Positions 1 through 7,220 are shown, counted from the stretch's first letter. The stretch is DNA of 10,038 nt from Candidatus Fermentibacteraceae bacterium (GCA_021162285.1 JAGGYZ010000143.1:1-10038), one strand, 5' to 3'. Translations and numbers: made by a program. The notes: generated from the sequence alone by a model not told the origin.

Positions 1-1259
1 ACAGAATCGGCAGATACTCCTCCGTTCTCTGCAAGAAAGACCATGGCCATAGGGGCAAATAGTATGTGGTCGGAAGCTGCCACCTGCCGAAAACCGTCCA
101 GAGCCTGCTGGTCCATTCCGTAAAGATCAAGTCTCTTCTCTGCAGCCAGAAGACGGTAGTGGGTTCTTTCTTCACCGTGAGCCGTGCGAACACTGTCTGA
201 GTAAACCGTGTAGAGGTTAAGATTCCTCTGTCTGTCTTTCGCCAGTCTGAGCCACATGAAGTCCCCGGACCTTTCAGCACAGTCCCCCAGAGCACTGAGA
301 GCATCGTCGTATCTGTTTTCCCGTTCCAGGAGGGAGGCACGCCTGAACAGAGCTTCTGCGCCTGTCTCCCGGTAGCTGTCCAGCTCTGCTGCATCCAGAT
401 AAGCAGTAAGCGCTCTGTCTGTCATGCCGGCAAGTTCATCGGCTCTGCCTTTCAGCAGAAAGATGTCTGCCATTTCCCTGTCGGAACGGTAACCCAGCAG
501 CAGCCGGTCAAGCTCGTCTGAAGCCTTCTCCGGTAATCCGGCTTCTATAAAAAACTCTGCCGCTTTTACCAGAGCTCTGTAGTAAACTTCTCCCCTGTTT
601 TCGATTAAAGTAGCCTGCAGGCACATAACAGCACCGCTGTCCGGCATTCCAAGGGCTGAAAAGATATCCCCGCCGGTTATGTAGTATTCAGCCCTGAGAC
701 TGTCGCCCCCTCCCGGTGTAAGAGTATCAAACACTGCCGCGGCAAGTTCAGGGTTCCCTGACTCAAGAAAAGCCTCACACAGAAGAAGCCGGCTCAACAT
801 GTATCTGCTGCTGTTGTGTGATGAAACCTCGTCAAGAACAGCAACGGCATCATTGTACCTGCCCAGTTCCATGGCGGCCCTTCCCTGTCCAAGTCTGGCC
901 ATATCCACAAAAGACGGATCATCCGTCATGACCGCCGCGGAAGCAAAAGACATCATTGCCTCCTGAAAGTAACTGGTTCCGCTGCCTGCAAGTGATCTCT
1001 GACCCCGAAGAAGCAATGCATTTCCAAGCAGGAGCTGTGCATCATCAGCCCAGCGACTTCCAGGATACCTGGTAAGCACTTTCCCTGCTCCCGAAACAGC
1101 CTTTTCAAGAAGATCTTCTTCATACTGGGAAGGATCATCAGGATGCTCCCTGGCGTAATCAAGGGCTTCTTCATAGCTTGATCTGGCATTGTAGAATGTG
1201 TTGTAGTAAGCGCATCCACCCAGCAGAAGAACGCAGGACAGAATACTAACTTTGAACAA
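1..1259 (-). CDS. TPR-repeat lipoprotein, 3' end beyond the window (partial)
   Basis: This is an open frame of 419 codons with no stop that runs off the left edge. The N-terminus is a short lipoprotein signal: a K3 charge, a hydrophobic run, and the lipobox L13-G-G-C16. It is followed by the aromatic motif AYYNTFYNARSSYEEAL. The rest is alternating amphipathic helices of tetratricopeptide type, with units such as VLTRYPGSRWADDAQLLLGN (about residues 59-78), LGQGRAAMELGRYNDAVAVL, and a later LLERENRYDDALSALGDCA. The protein is therefore probably a lipid-anchored periplasmic or outer-membrane scaffold, loosely like BamD/YfiO, but I cannot assign a partner. I chose the TTG start because AGGGAGG lies six bases upstream; a GTG two codons earlier would leave no spacing. 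The start lies inside the dihydroorotase end (14 bp overlap), so translation is probably coupled. Confidence 0.85.
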   Translation of the reverse strand, partial: MFKVSILSCVLLLGGCAYYNTFYNARSSYEEALDYAREHPDDPSQYEEDLLEKAVSGAGKVLTRYPGSRWADDAQLLLGNALLLRGQRSLAGSGTSYFQEAMMSFASAAVMTDDPSFVDMARLGQGRAAMELGRYNDAVAVLDEVSSHNSSRYMLSRLLLCEAFLESGNPELAAAVFDTLTPGGGDSLRAEYYITGGDIFSALGMPDSGAVMCLQATLIENRGEVYYRALVKAAEFFIEAGLPEKASDELDRLLLGYRSDREMADIFLLKGRADELAGMTDRALTAYLDAAELDSYRETGAEALFRRASLLERENRYDDALSALGDCAERSGDFMWLRLAKDRQRNLNLYTVYSDSVRTAHGEERTHYRLLAAEKRLDLYGMDQQALDGFRQVAASDHILFAPMAMVFLAENGGVSADS

Positions 1260-2553
1260 ATTCACCCTCCCTGAACAACTCCCGCCTGAACCACACCCGT
1301 AGAACTTTTCCTGTGAGCTCTGTGCCCCGGAAGGGTGAGTTTGTCGACCGGGAAAATGTATGAGAATAGTCCCATCTGCGCTGCGGGTCGAACAGAACCA
1401 TATTGAGCGGCTTGCCTGCAGCGACTTCAGGTGGGGAAATGCCAAGTACACCGGCAGGTGCAGTTGTCAGCATTCTAAGAATGTCTACTGTACGAAGGGA
1501 GGTTTCCCTGCCCAGCACATCCAGTGTGACCGGCAGCAGTGTTTCCAGACCTGTTATCCCAAACGCTGCTGCGGAAAGGGACAGCTCCTTGCGCGCTGCA
1601 GTATGGGGAGCGTGATCGCTGGCTATTGCAGTGACCATTCCTTTCCCAATCATATCAACTACCTTTTTTCTGCTCTCTTCCGACCTCAGAGGAGGATTCA
1701 TTTTGGCAACAGTCCCCAGTTTAATCACAGCCTGCTGGTTCAACGCCAGGTGATGAGGAGTTACATCACAGGTAACCCTGAGCCCCTGCTCCACCGCATT
1801 TTGAACAAGCCGAATACTCTCCGGAGAAGACAGATGTGTCAGATGAAGTCTTGCGTCTGTACCGGAGGTTCGAAGTACATCAATACATCTCTTTACATCC
1901 AGAAACTCCGCACGCTCAGGTATTCCCTTTTCTCCGGTTTCAGTTGAGGCAAGACCCTGGTTTACACTGCCTCCTGCCGCAATCCGTGTAACCTCCGGGT
2001 GTTCTATCACAACGCCACCAAAAACTGAAATACGTCGGAATGCATCCAGAAGAGCTTCACGGCTTTCCACAGGGCTTCCGTCGTCGCTGAAACATGTAAT
2101 CCCTTTTTCGGCAAAACCCTCGAGGTCGGTGCATATCTCACCTGCTCGGTGAACTGTTACGCAGGGTACAGGTTTGATCAGTGAAAGACCCAGGGAATTA
2201 CCACGATCCCTCACAGCAACTACCATGTCAACTGAATCCATCACCGGAGTGGTGTTGGGCATCATACCCACAGCGGTAACTCCTCCGGCAACTGCAGCCT
2301 GAAGACCGGTTTCCAGGGTCTCCGCATCCTCGTACCCCGGGGTTCTGAGGTGTATGTGCATGTCTGTCAAACCAGGGAACAGCCACAACCCGGAAGGTTT
2401 TCCAGAAGCCTTCCGTATCCACACTACCGACTGTTTGTCAATGGCTACATCAACCACGCCGTCGAACCCGTCAAGCGGGTTGATCAGCCTTACACCCTGG
2501 AGTATTTCCACTGCAGTATCTGTTTTATCAGTCAGAGTAATCCTTCCCGTCAT
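1246..2553 (-). CDS. pyrC: Dihydroorotase (class I, zinc-dependent amidohydrolase)
   Basis: This enzyme catalyses reversible cyclisation of N-carbamoyl-aspartate to dihydroorotate, the third step of pyrimidine synthesis, in the cytosol. Counting from the ATG (435 residues), the signature elements are in order. The metal-binding FPGLTDMHIHLR covers residues 59-70 (H66, H68). MMPNTTP covers 97-103. FSDDG at 155-159 carries the aspartate that replaces the carbamylated lysine in class I enzymes. H185 follows, then HLTH (237-240), DVTPHH (263-268), KMNPPLR (284-290) and ASDHAPH (311-317), which holds the catalytic aspartate D313. All expected ligands are present, so the enzyme looks active. The usual HCED context of the third histidine is EHPE here. 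The gene follows the aldolase gene and overlaps it. The start is uncertain: ATG at 2553 has a weak ribosome site, CTG at 2535 has GGAAGG six bases upstream, and TTG at 2610 is also in frame. No pyrB or other pyr gene is in the window. Confidence 0.93.
   Translation of the reverse strand: MTGRITLTDKTDTAVEILQGVRLINPLDGFDGVVDVAIDKQSVVWIRKASGKPSGLWLFPGLTDMHIHLRTPGYEDAETLETGLQAAVAGGVTAVGMMPNTTPVMDSVDMVVAVRDRGNSLGLSLIKPVPCVTVHRAGEICTDLEGFAEKGITCFSDDGSPVESREALLDAFRRISVFGGVVIEHPEVTRIAAGGSVNQGLASTETGEKGIPERAEFLDVKRCIDVLRTSGTDARLHLTHLSSPESIRLVQNAVEQGLRVTCDVTPHHLALNQQAVIKLGTVAKMNPPLRSEESRKKVVDMIGKGMVTAIASDHAPHTAARKELSLSAAAFGITGLETLLPVTLDVLGRETSLRTVDILRMLTTAPAGVLGISPPEVAAGKPLNMVLFDPQRRWDYSHTFSRSTNSPFRGTELTGKVLRVWFRRELFREGEFVQS
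1266..1272 (-). promoter_or_regulatory. Shine-Dalgarno site deciding a TTG start
   Basis: On the minus strand AGGGAGG is followed by six bases (GTGAAT) and then TTG, the start chosen for the lipoprotein. The in-frame GTG inside that spacer touches the Shine-Dalgarno core and is a poorer candidate. The site lies within the last codons of the upstream dihydroorotase gene. Confidence 0.6.
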
Positions 2554-3790
2554 TTGCTGTTGAACCACTATCCGGAGCATTTGATGCCGTGGAGTCACCT
2601 CTCCTGGCAACTATCTCTCTGGCTGGCGTGGGGTTCCAGTCTTCTCTCTCAACAATGGATTCGATAACCTTCGAACCAAGCCCCACGGAACCAAATGCTT
2701 CAAAGAACCTGAGAGCCCATTTCTCGGTTTCATCAAGTATCCGGCTGCGGTATTCACCCGGGAGAGCCATTATCTCCGCGTGGAAAGGCAGGTTCAGTTT
2801 TTTGTAGTTTCCTGAATTTCTGGACCATCCCTGAGCATCAGCAGCTTTTACTATTCTGTCCCACATCTCCACCGGGATGCCTTTGTCCGGTCTTTTTACA
2901 TAGCTTCCGCCATCTGTAACCGCATTTCCGCTCTCAGGATCCATCTCAAGACCGAACAGAATGTTCTGCCACAGAGTTCCAACATTGCCTTTGTTGATAC
3001 CGTACTCGCGGAAATGTCCTACTTTGTGAAGAGGAGTACCACTGATCCCGTGCTGGGCGATGGCCACTCCATACTTTGAAACTGCTGCAGCTATTTCCCC
3101 GGTACGCTTCAGATCAATACCTTCATCTTCACCGTGTGAAGTATCGTAGGTTCCGTGTTTTGACCCGTTGCTTATTGCCAGATAGTCCGGGAATACTCCC
3201 CAGGCATTCAGTCCTCCAATGTAGTATTCAGCCTCCTCCACCGTGGTAAGAACCCCTGCGCCTTTGATCTCTCCAACCTCTGTTTCAAGACCGATGTAAG
3301 GCGGAATGTGCATGGCAAGATCTCTGGTGTACATCAGGTTTTCCCAGTCGTGGTTGTGAGAGGCATCAATTGCAACAGAAGTCCAGCCCATGGAAATAGC
3401 ATCAGGAACAACACGCAGAGCATCCATAAGATCTTTCTGTGATTTTATTGCAAAGTGATCCATGTGAAGGGAGTAAACAACCCCGTCTCCCAGCCCGCTG
3501 GAGTAGTGCATTGCAAGAGAGGGGAGGTTGGCAAAATTTACTCCCGTGTATCCTGCCTCTGATTTCGCAAGCTCCAGCAGAACGAAACTGTCTGCCTTTT
3601 TTGCTGCAGTAAGAATTCCCAGCGCACTGAGAGGGTTCCTTATGTTACAGGCCATAACAATAGCCTGGTTTTCTTCGGCAACTCTGGCAATATCCCGTCC
3701 ACTGACCAGAGCACATCTGCTGCCTGGCAGAGCATTGATTACATTCAGCGGCCTGAGGTCGAGAAATCGTCTGTAAACCAGCGGGTCCAT
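2528..3790 (-). CDS. fba: Class II (metal-dependent) fructose-bisphosphate aldolase family protein
   Basis: This is a TIM-barrel aldolase of the class II ketose-bisphosphate family, expected to interconvert fructose 1,6-bisphosphate with dihydroxyacetone phosphate and glyceraldehyde 3-phosphate. The motifs seen are LHMDHFA (residues 108-114) with the HxDH metal and catalytic pair H109/D111/H112, ETEVGEIKG (169-177), SNGSKHG (207-213) with H212, and IAQHGISGTPLHK (244-256) with H247 and the phosphate-binding glycines. At 420 residues it is longer than the common 285-360. The excess lies after the barrel (from about residue 275), and it ends in a Ser/Asp/Gly/Asn-rich tail (397-420) whose DNA overlaps the next gene. 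The exact sugar-bisphosphate substrate (fructose, tagatose or sedoheptulose) cannot be read from the sequence. The ATG start is well supported by AAGGAG seven bases upstream. It is the first gene of the minus-strand operon. Confidence 0.85.
   Translation of the reverse strand: MDPLVYRRFLDLRPLNVINALPGSRCALVSGRDIARVAEENQAIVMACNIRNPLSALGILTAAKKADSFVLLELAKSEAGYTGVNFANLPSLAMHYSSGLGDGVVYSLHMDHFAIKSQKDLMDALRVVPDAISMGWTSVAIDASHNHDWENLMYTRDLAMHIPPYIGLETEVGEIKGAGVLTTVEEAEYYIGGLNAWGVFPDYLAISNGSKHGTYDTSHGEDEGIDLKRTGEIAAAVSKYGVAIAQHGISGTPLHKVGHFREYGINKGNVGTLWQNILFGLEMDPESGNAVTDGGSYVKRPDKGIPVEMWDRIVKAADAQGWSRNSGNYKKLNLPFHAEIMALPGEYRSRILDETEKWALRFFEAFGSVGLGSKVIESIVEREDWNPTPAREIVARRGDSTASNAPDSGSTANDGKDYSD
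2533..2547 (-). promoter_or_regulatory. Shine-Dalgarno site followed by a possible CTG start of dihydroorotase
   Basis: On the minus strand GGAAGG (2547-2542) is followed by ATTACT and then an in-frame CTG (2535-2533). Starting there gives 429 residues and an 8 bp overlap with the aldolase stop, both ordinary values. The ATG at 2553 lacks a comparable site. CTG starts are rare in bacteria, so this is a suggestion only. Confidence 0.35.
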
Positions 3791-3852
3791 TGTGTGTCTC
3801 CTTTTTGTTATTATTTCGTTTACCGTCTGGAAACTGTATAGTTTGAATATGC
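3791..3852. promoter_or_regulatory. Divergent intergenic region between aldolase and potassium-uptake operons
   Basis: This short A+T-rich spacer must hold the promoters of both divergent operons unless they lie inside the genes. On the plus strand TATAGT (3837-3842) matches the -10 consensus at five of six positions, but there is no good -35 at 16-18 bp. On the minus strand AATAAT (3815-3810) is a possible -10, again without a convincing -35, and it would give a very short leader. No operator dyad or hairpin stands out. Confidence 0.4.
3798..3803 (-). promoter_or_regulatory. Ribosome binding site of the aldolase gene
   Basis: A minus-strand AAGGAG with a seven-base spacer (ACACACA) precedes the ATG at 3790. 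This is the clearest canonical ribosome site in the window and fixes the aldolase start. Confidence 0.75.
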
Positions 3853-5613
3853 TTGAAATGCAGGGAAGAAGGAAACACTCTGGAGAAATCTCATAACTGG
3901 GAAAAAGCAGTACTTGAGTGGCCGCTGAGCCTCTACAACATTTTTGTCGTAGTGGTACTGTTCCTTCTCAGGTATATGTTCAGTTTCAGCAATTTGTTTG
4001 TGATGGATCTTCTGCAGGCACTTCTCTTTCTGGAAACCGCTTCCCTGTTCACTGCAGTTGTAATTTCCACCAGAAAATTGAATGATGTTAAAAGTCAGCC
4101 GTGGCAGATGATTCTCAGTGTATTCCTGGTTGCCGGAGGTGCTCTGGCACTTATAAAGGGTGAAACAGGCGGGAATATTCATGTGTGGACTGTTTCCATG
4201 GTGACAAACGGATACCTGATTGCCATGGTTTCCATTACCATATCAGGCAAACTGATAAAACTGGCCGGCAGTGTATCACCTGCGCTGATCCTTGGCTCCA
4301 GTTTCTTCCTGGTGATTATCATGGGCACTGCTCTTCTTCTTACGCCCAGGGCAACCACAAATGGAATATCACCTGTTGACGCGCTGTTCACCTCAGCCAG
4401 CGCTACATGCGTGACAGGTCTTATCGTTGTTGACACCGGTACTGATTTCACTTTTATCGGGCAGGTTATTATTATTATTCTTATTCAGATCGGTGGGCTG
4501 GGGCTTATGACCTTTGCAGCATTTTTTGCCATGTCGTTCGGGCAGCAGATGGGGCTTGCCGGAGCCCGGAACCTGTCAAGGCTTATGGACAGCGAATTTA
4601 CCAACGACCTGAAACACATCCTGCTGTCTATCCTCATCTGGACCATAATAATAGAAACAGTTGGCGCACTTCTGCTTTACAACACCTGGTCCGCCATGAA
4701 AATCACAGGCTGGTCAACAACGAATACCGTATGGCAGTCAGTTTTCCACAGTGTAAGCGCTTTCTGCAACGCCGGATTCAGCTTGAACAGCAGCAATCTG
4801 GAAAACTTCGCAGACTCACCAGCCACTTCTCTTATTATCGGCACACTTATAGTTCTGGGGGGTCTTGGTTTTATGCTTCTTACAACAGTGGGAAGACACT
4901 GGATGTTCAGAATAAGAGAAGGCAGACACCGGGTTCTTCCTGTTCAGACCAGATTCGTTCTGCTGGTAACTTCCATACTTATAGTTCTTGGAACAGGGCT
5001 GTTTCTTGCCCTGGAATGGAACAACAGTCTCGAAGACATGACCATATGGCAGAAGCTGGCAAACAGCTACCTCCAGGGCGTTACAACAAGAACTGCCGGT
5101 TTCAATACTGTACCAACCTCCAGTCTGCTTTCCCCTGTAAAATGGTTTTTTCTGATTTTCATGTTCATAGGAGCGTCGCCGGGAGGTACTGGAGGAGGAG
5201 TAAAAACCACCACCATCGGGCTTCTGTTTCTGTCTCTCCGATCACTGATCTTCCGTCGGAAGTCACCCGAGGTATGGAACAGGAAGATACCGAATTTTGA
5301 TCTTCAAAGAGCAGGAGCCGTACTGCTGATAGGAATGGCAACCTTTGGTGTAAGCAGCTTTCTTCTGCTGATTACGGAAACTCACAGCGGAAATCAATTC
5401 TCGGATATGGACTATGTTTTCGAGTCAATGAGCGCATTCGGAACTGTGGGGCTTTCCACAGGGGTAACCGGATACCTGTCCACTGCAGGGAAATGGATCA
5501 TAATAATCACAATGTTCATAGGAAGAATAGCACCGGCAACCCTGGCAGCAGCCACCTCAAGAGTCAAAACTGCGCTGTACAGTTACCCGGAAGCCAGAAT
5601 AACCATAGGGTAG
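3853..5613 (+). CDS. ktrB: TrkH/KtrB-family potassium uptake pore
   Basis: This is the integral inner-membrane subunit of a Ktr/Trk-type K+ uptake system. The four pore-loop (P-loop) selectivity sequences are all visible: TCVTGL (residues 185-190), FCNAGF (304-309), TRTAGFN (412-418) and FGTVGLS (529-535). Each keeps its filter glycine (G189, G308, G416, G533), which fits K+ selectivity. SPGGTGGGVKTTT (442-454) is the conserved segment before the last repeat, and FIGRIAPATLA closes the pore domain. At 586 residues it is about 130 longer than a typical KtrB. The extra part is N-terminal, with about four hydrophobic segments (roughly 27-45, 50-72, 86-101 and 113-131). The next gene, five bases on, encodes the RCK partner. 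The TTG start at 3853 has no ribosome site; an in-frame CTG at 3880 has AAGGA six bases before it and may be the real start, giving 577 residues. Confidence 0.93.
   Translation: MKCREEGNTLEKSHNWEKAVLEWPLSLYNIFVVVVLFLLRYMFSFSNLFVMDLLQALLFLETASLFTAVVISTRKLNDVKSQPWQMILSVFLVAGGALALIKGETGGNIHVWTVSMVTNGYLIAMVSITISGKLIKLAGSVSPALILGSSFFLVIIMGTALLLTPRATTNGISPVDALFTSASATCVTGLIVVDTGTDFTFIGQVIIIILIQIGGLGLMTFAAFFAMSFGQQMGLAGARNLSRLMDSEFTNDLKHILLSILIWTIIIETVGALLLYNTWSAMKITGWSTTNTVWQSVFHSVSAFCNAGFSLNSSNLENFADSPATSLIIGTLIVLGGLGFMLLTTVGRHWMFRIREGRHRVLPVQTRFVLLVTSILIVLGTGLFLALEWNNSLEDMTIWQKLANSYLQGVTTRTAGFNTVPTSSLLSPVKWFFLIFMFIGASPGGTGGGVKTTTIGLLFLSLRSLIFRRKSPEVWNRKIPNFDLQRAGAVLLIGMATFGVSSFLLLITETHSGNQFSDMDYVFESMSAFGTVGLSTGVTGYLSTAGKWIIIITMFIGRIAPATLAAATSRVKTALYSYPEARITIG
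3869..3882 (+). promoter_or_regulatory. Shine-Dalgarno site followed by a possible CTG start of ktrB
   Basis: AAGGA (3869-3873), a six-base spacer (AACACT) and an in-frame CTG (3880-3882) form a well-spaced initiation site. If the TATAGT at 3837 is a -10, transcription would begin near 3849. That would leave almost no leader for the TTG at 3853 and about 30 bases for the CTG. No in-frame ATG or GTG lies nearby. Confidence 0.35.
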
Positions 5614-5618
5614 GAGAA

Positions 5619-6287
5619 ATGAAAAAAACACCAAAAAAAATCGCGGTTATCGGCCTGGGTACATTCGGGAGCAGCCTGGCCGATGAGCTTGTTAAACAGA
5701 ATGCCGAAGTTGTTGCGATCGATTTCAAACAGGAACTTGTAAACAACATTTCAAGCAGAGTCGATACTGCAATATGCTTTGACTGCACCAACGAAAAACT
5801 GTTGAAAGGCTACGGAATAGGAGCCCTTGATCTTGCCGTCGTTGCAATTGGTGAGAATTTCGGTAATACTGTAATCATCACAAAAATACTCAAGGATCTG
5901 GGGGTTACAGTTTACAGCCGTGCCAGCAACGACAGAGAAGAAAAGATCCTTGAGGCTGTTGGAGCAGACAAGGTCTACAGGCCGGAACACGAGCAGGGAA
6001 TCACCCGTGCCAGGGAAATAACGTACTCCAAAGTAAAAGAAGTCGTGGCTCTCAGGGGAAACATGGAGCTGATCGTAATGGAGCCGGGCAAGCTTCTTAT
6101 CGGAAAGAGAATAAAAGAGCTGGGTATCCGAAGATCGCACGGTATCAACATTGCTTTCCTGGGAGTACTGCGTGGAAACAAAGAATACGACTATGTAATT
6201 CCCGACCCGAGCTATGTTCTGAACGAGGGCGACCTCATGTGGCTGATAGGTTCAACGGAACACATCCGCGACTTCCTGGGCCGATAG
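5619..6287 (+). CDS. ktrA: KtrA/TrkA-family RCK regulatory subunit of potassium uptake
   Basis: This cytosolic gating ring subunit is expected to bind the membrane pore encoded just upstream. It has 222 residues, the standard KtrA/KtrC length. The RCK_N Rossmann fold begins with IAVIGLGTFG (residues 8-17, GxGxxG nucleotide loop) and has an acidic D35 at the end of strand two (VVAIDF). CFDCTNEKLL and VVAIGENFGNTVIIT follow as in the family. The RCK_C domain spans roughly 137-222, with GKLLIGKRIKELGIRR and the closing DLMWLIGSTEHIRDFL. Related proteins are controlled by ATP/ADP, NAD(H) or, in Gram-positives, c-di-AMP; the ligand here is not shown. The start is the ATG at 5619: its ribosome site (AGGG or TAGGAG) overlaps the ktrB stop, and only five bases separate the genes. 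An upstream in-frame ATG at 5493 would place 42 unrelated residues on the protein and is rejected. Confidence 0.94.
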   Translation: MKKTPKKIAVIGLGTFGSSLADELVKQNAEVVAIDFKQELVNNISSRVDTAICFDCTNEKLLKGYGIGALDLAVVAIGENFGNTVIITKILKDLGVTVYSRASNDREEKILEAVGADKVYRPEHEQGITRAREITYSKVKEVVALRGNMELIVMEPGKLLIGKRIKELGIRRSHGINIAFLGVLRGNKEYDYVIPDPSYVLNEGDLMWLIGSTEHIRDFLGR

Positions 6288-6295
6288 AACCTGTA

Positions 6296-7219
6296 CTACA
6301 GAAGCTCGATCAGACCTGTAGATTTAAGCGCTTCAGTTCTGTCTTTGTTTATACGCGTAAAAAGCTTGAGTGCAGTAGCGGGAGAGGGGTGCTTCTTGCA
6401 GAGTGACTTGATCAGAAGAGCCATAGCTTTGGGAAAATCAGATGAATCTGCGATAAAGCTGCCAAGAACAAGATAATCCTCAGTACTGTAATTGAGAGAT
6501 TCCAGCAGAGGATATCTGGTTCGGATCTTCTCGACATAGGCAGGTACGATCGTTCTGCTCTGGGGCCATACAGGACCCAGAGACTCAAGCCACACATTGA
6601 TGGCTGTGAGGATGAGGTTTATCTCCCCTATACCCAGTGTGGAAGGTTCTGCAACTTCACCATCCACAAATTCCGCCATTCCCGAACCCTCGGGAGATTT
6701 CAGGAAATCAACAAGTGCTTTCCCCTTGATAGTTCTGCCTGGCAGAAAGCCCCTGGATATTTTCCCTTCCCTTATGGGAATCAAAGCTACTCCGGATTCG
6801 GTCTGAAGACTGATCATACCTGACTCACCGGATTTTCTTAGAGACTTCAGCAGCTGAATCAGCTCACCGCTTGAGTTGTCAAGCTCTGTGAGTACAGGCT
6901 CTTCACACAGGTACTTTATCACCGGACCCAGAGCTCCCGGCTCAAGAAAGTGAAGCGAGAGAAACAGCTCCCTCTTGTCTCTGCTTATGGTGTTGATGAA
7001 AGATGTGGCATCCAGGCAGTCGAGACCGTGTATAAAATAGGGTTTTCCCTGACGGAAGATAAGTCTGGCAAACACGGATTTACCGTCTGAAATCGCCCAG
7101 TAGCAGTCTTTTTTGAAATCCCGAAACTCTGCCCCGCCCCTCGCAAGCTTGTCCAGGTTGAGAAACATCAGAGGAACCTTCTCAAAAAAACAGCTGCTGT
7201 AGGGCAATGATACATTCAT
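6296..7219 (-). CDS. Conserved-looking protein of unknown function, co-transcribed with lepB
   Basis: I do not recognise this 307-residue protein with confidence. It has no signal peptide or membrane segment and is probably cytosolic. Two segments resemble each other: about residues 40-80 (AISDGKSVFARLIFRQGKPY and what follows) and 136-175 (SLQTESGVALIPIREGKISR and what follows). Both have beta strands, then an [RE]-G-K turn, then a helix. This strand-strand-turn-helix pattern and the preceding LIQLLKSLRKSGESG (120-134) recall DUF4388-type domains, a tentative match only. Residues about 198-307 look helical. The start is ATG at 7219, one base after the lepB stop (TGA-C-ATG), with no strong ribosome site, so it probably depends on re-initiation by ribosomes finishing lepB. 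It converges on ktrA with an 8 bp gap. Confidence 0.75.
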   Translation of the reverse strand: MNVSLPYSSCFFEKVPLMFLNLDKLARGGAEFRDFKKDCYWAISDGKSVFARLIFRQGKPYFIHGLDCLDATSFINTISRDKRELFLSLHFLEPGALGPVIKYLCEEPVLTELDNSSGELIQLLKSLRKSGESGMISLQTESGVALIPIREGKISRGFLPGRTIKGKALVDFLKSPEGSGMAEFVDGEVAEPSTLGIGEINLILTAINVWLESLGPVWPQSRTIVPAYVEKIRTRYPLLESLNYSTEDYLVLGSFIADSSDFPKAMALLIKSLCKKHPSPATALKLFTRINKDRTEALKSTGLIELL

Positions 7220-7220
7220 G

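Noticed and set aside
1360..1947. A 195-codon plus-strand open frame opposite dihydroorotase.
   Set aside because: It lies wholly antisense to a gene with all catalytic motifs, and its translation is rich in Cys, His and Arg with no family features. It is a shadow frame.
3849..3896. A 15-codon frame (ATG at 3849 to TAA at 3894) overlapping the ktrB start, as a possible leader peptide.
   Set aside because: It has no ribosome site, no regulatory codon run and no attenuator hairpin, so it is most likely a chance frame.
4466..4486. A short run of TTA/ATT repeats that looked like a microsatellite.
   Set aside because: It encodes consecutive isoleucines in a ktrB membrane helix (VIIIILIQIGG) and is explained by coding.
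4731..5300. A 189-codon plus-strand frame inside ktrB.
   Set aside because: It is an out-of-frame shadow of the pore gene, whose correct frame holds all four filter motifs.
5493..5618. An N-terminal extension of ktrA to an ATG at 5493.
   Set aside because: It overlaps the conserved end of ktrB in another frame, and the 42 added residues do not belong to the RCK fold, which begins at the ATG at 5619.
6286..6330. The near-palindrome CTGTACTACAG at the ktrA end, considered as a terminator.
   Set aside because: The arms are too short, there is no following T-run, and it extends into the stop of the opposing gene.
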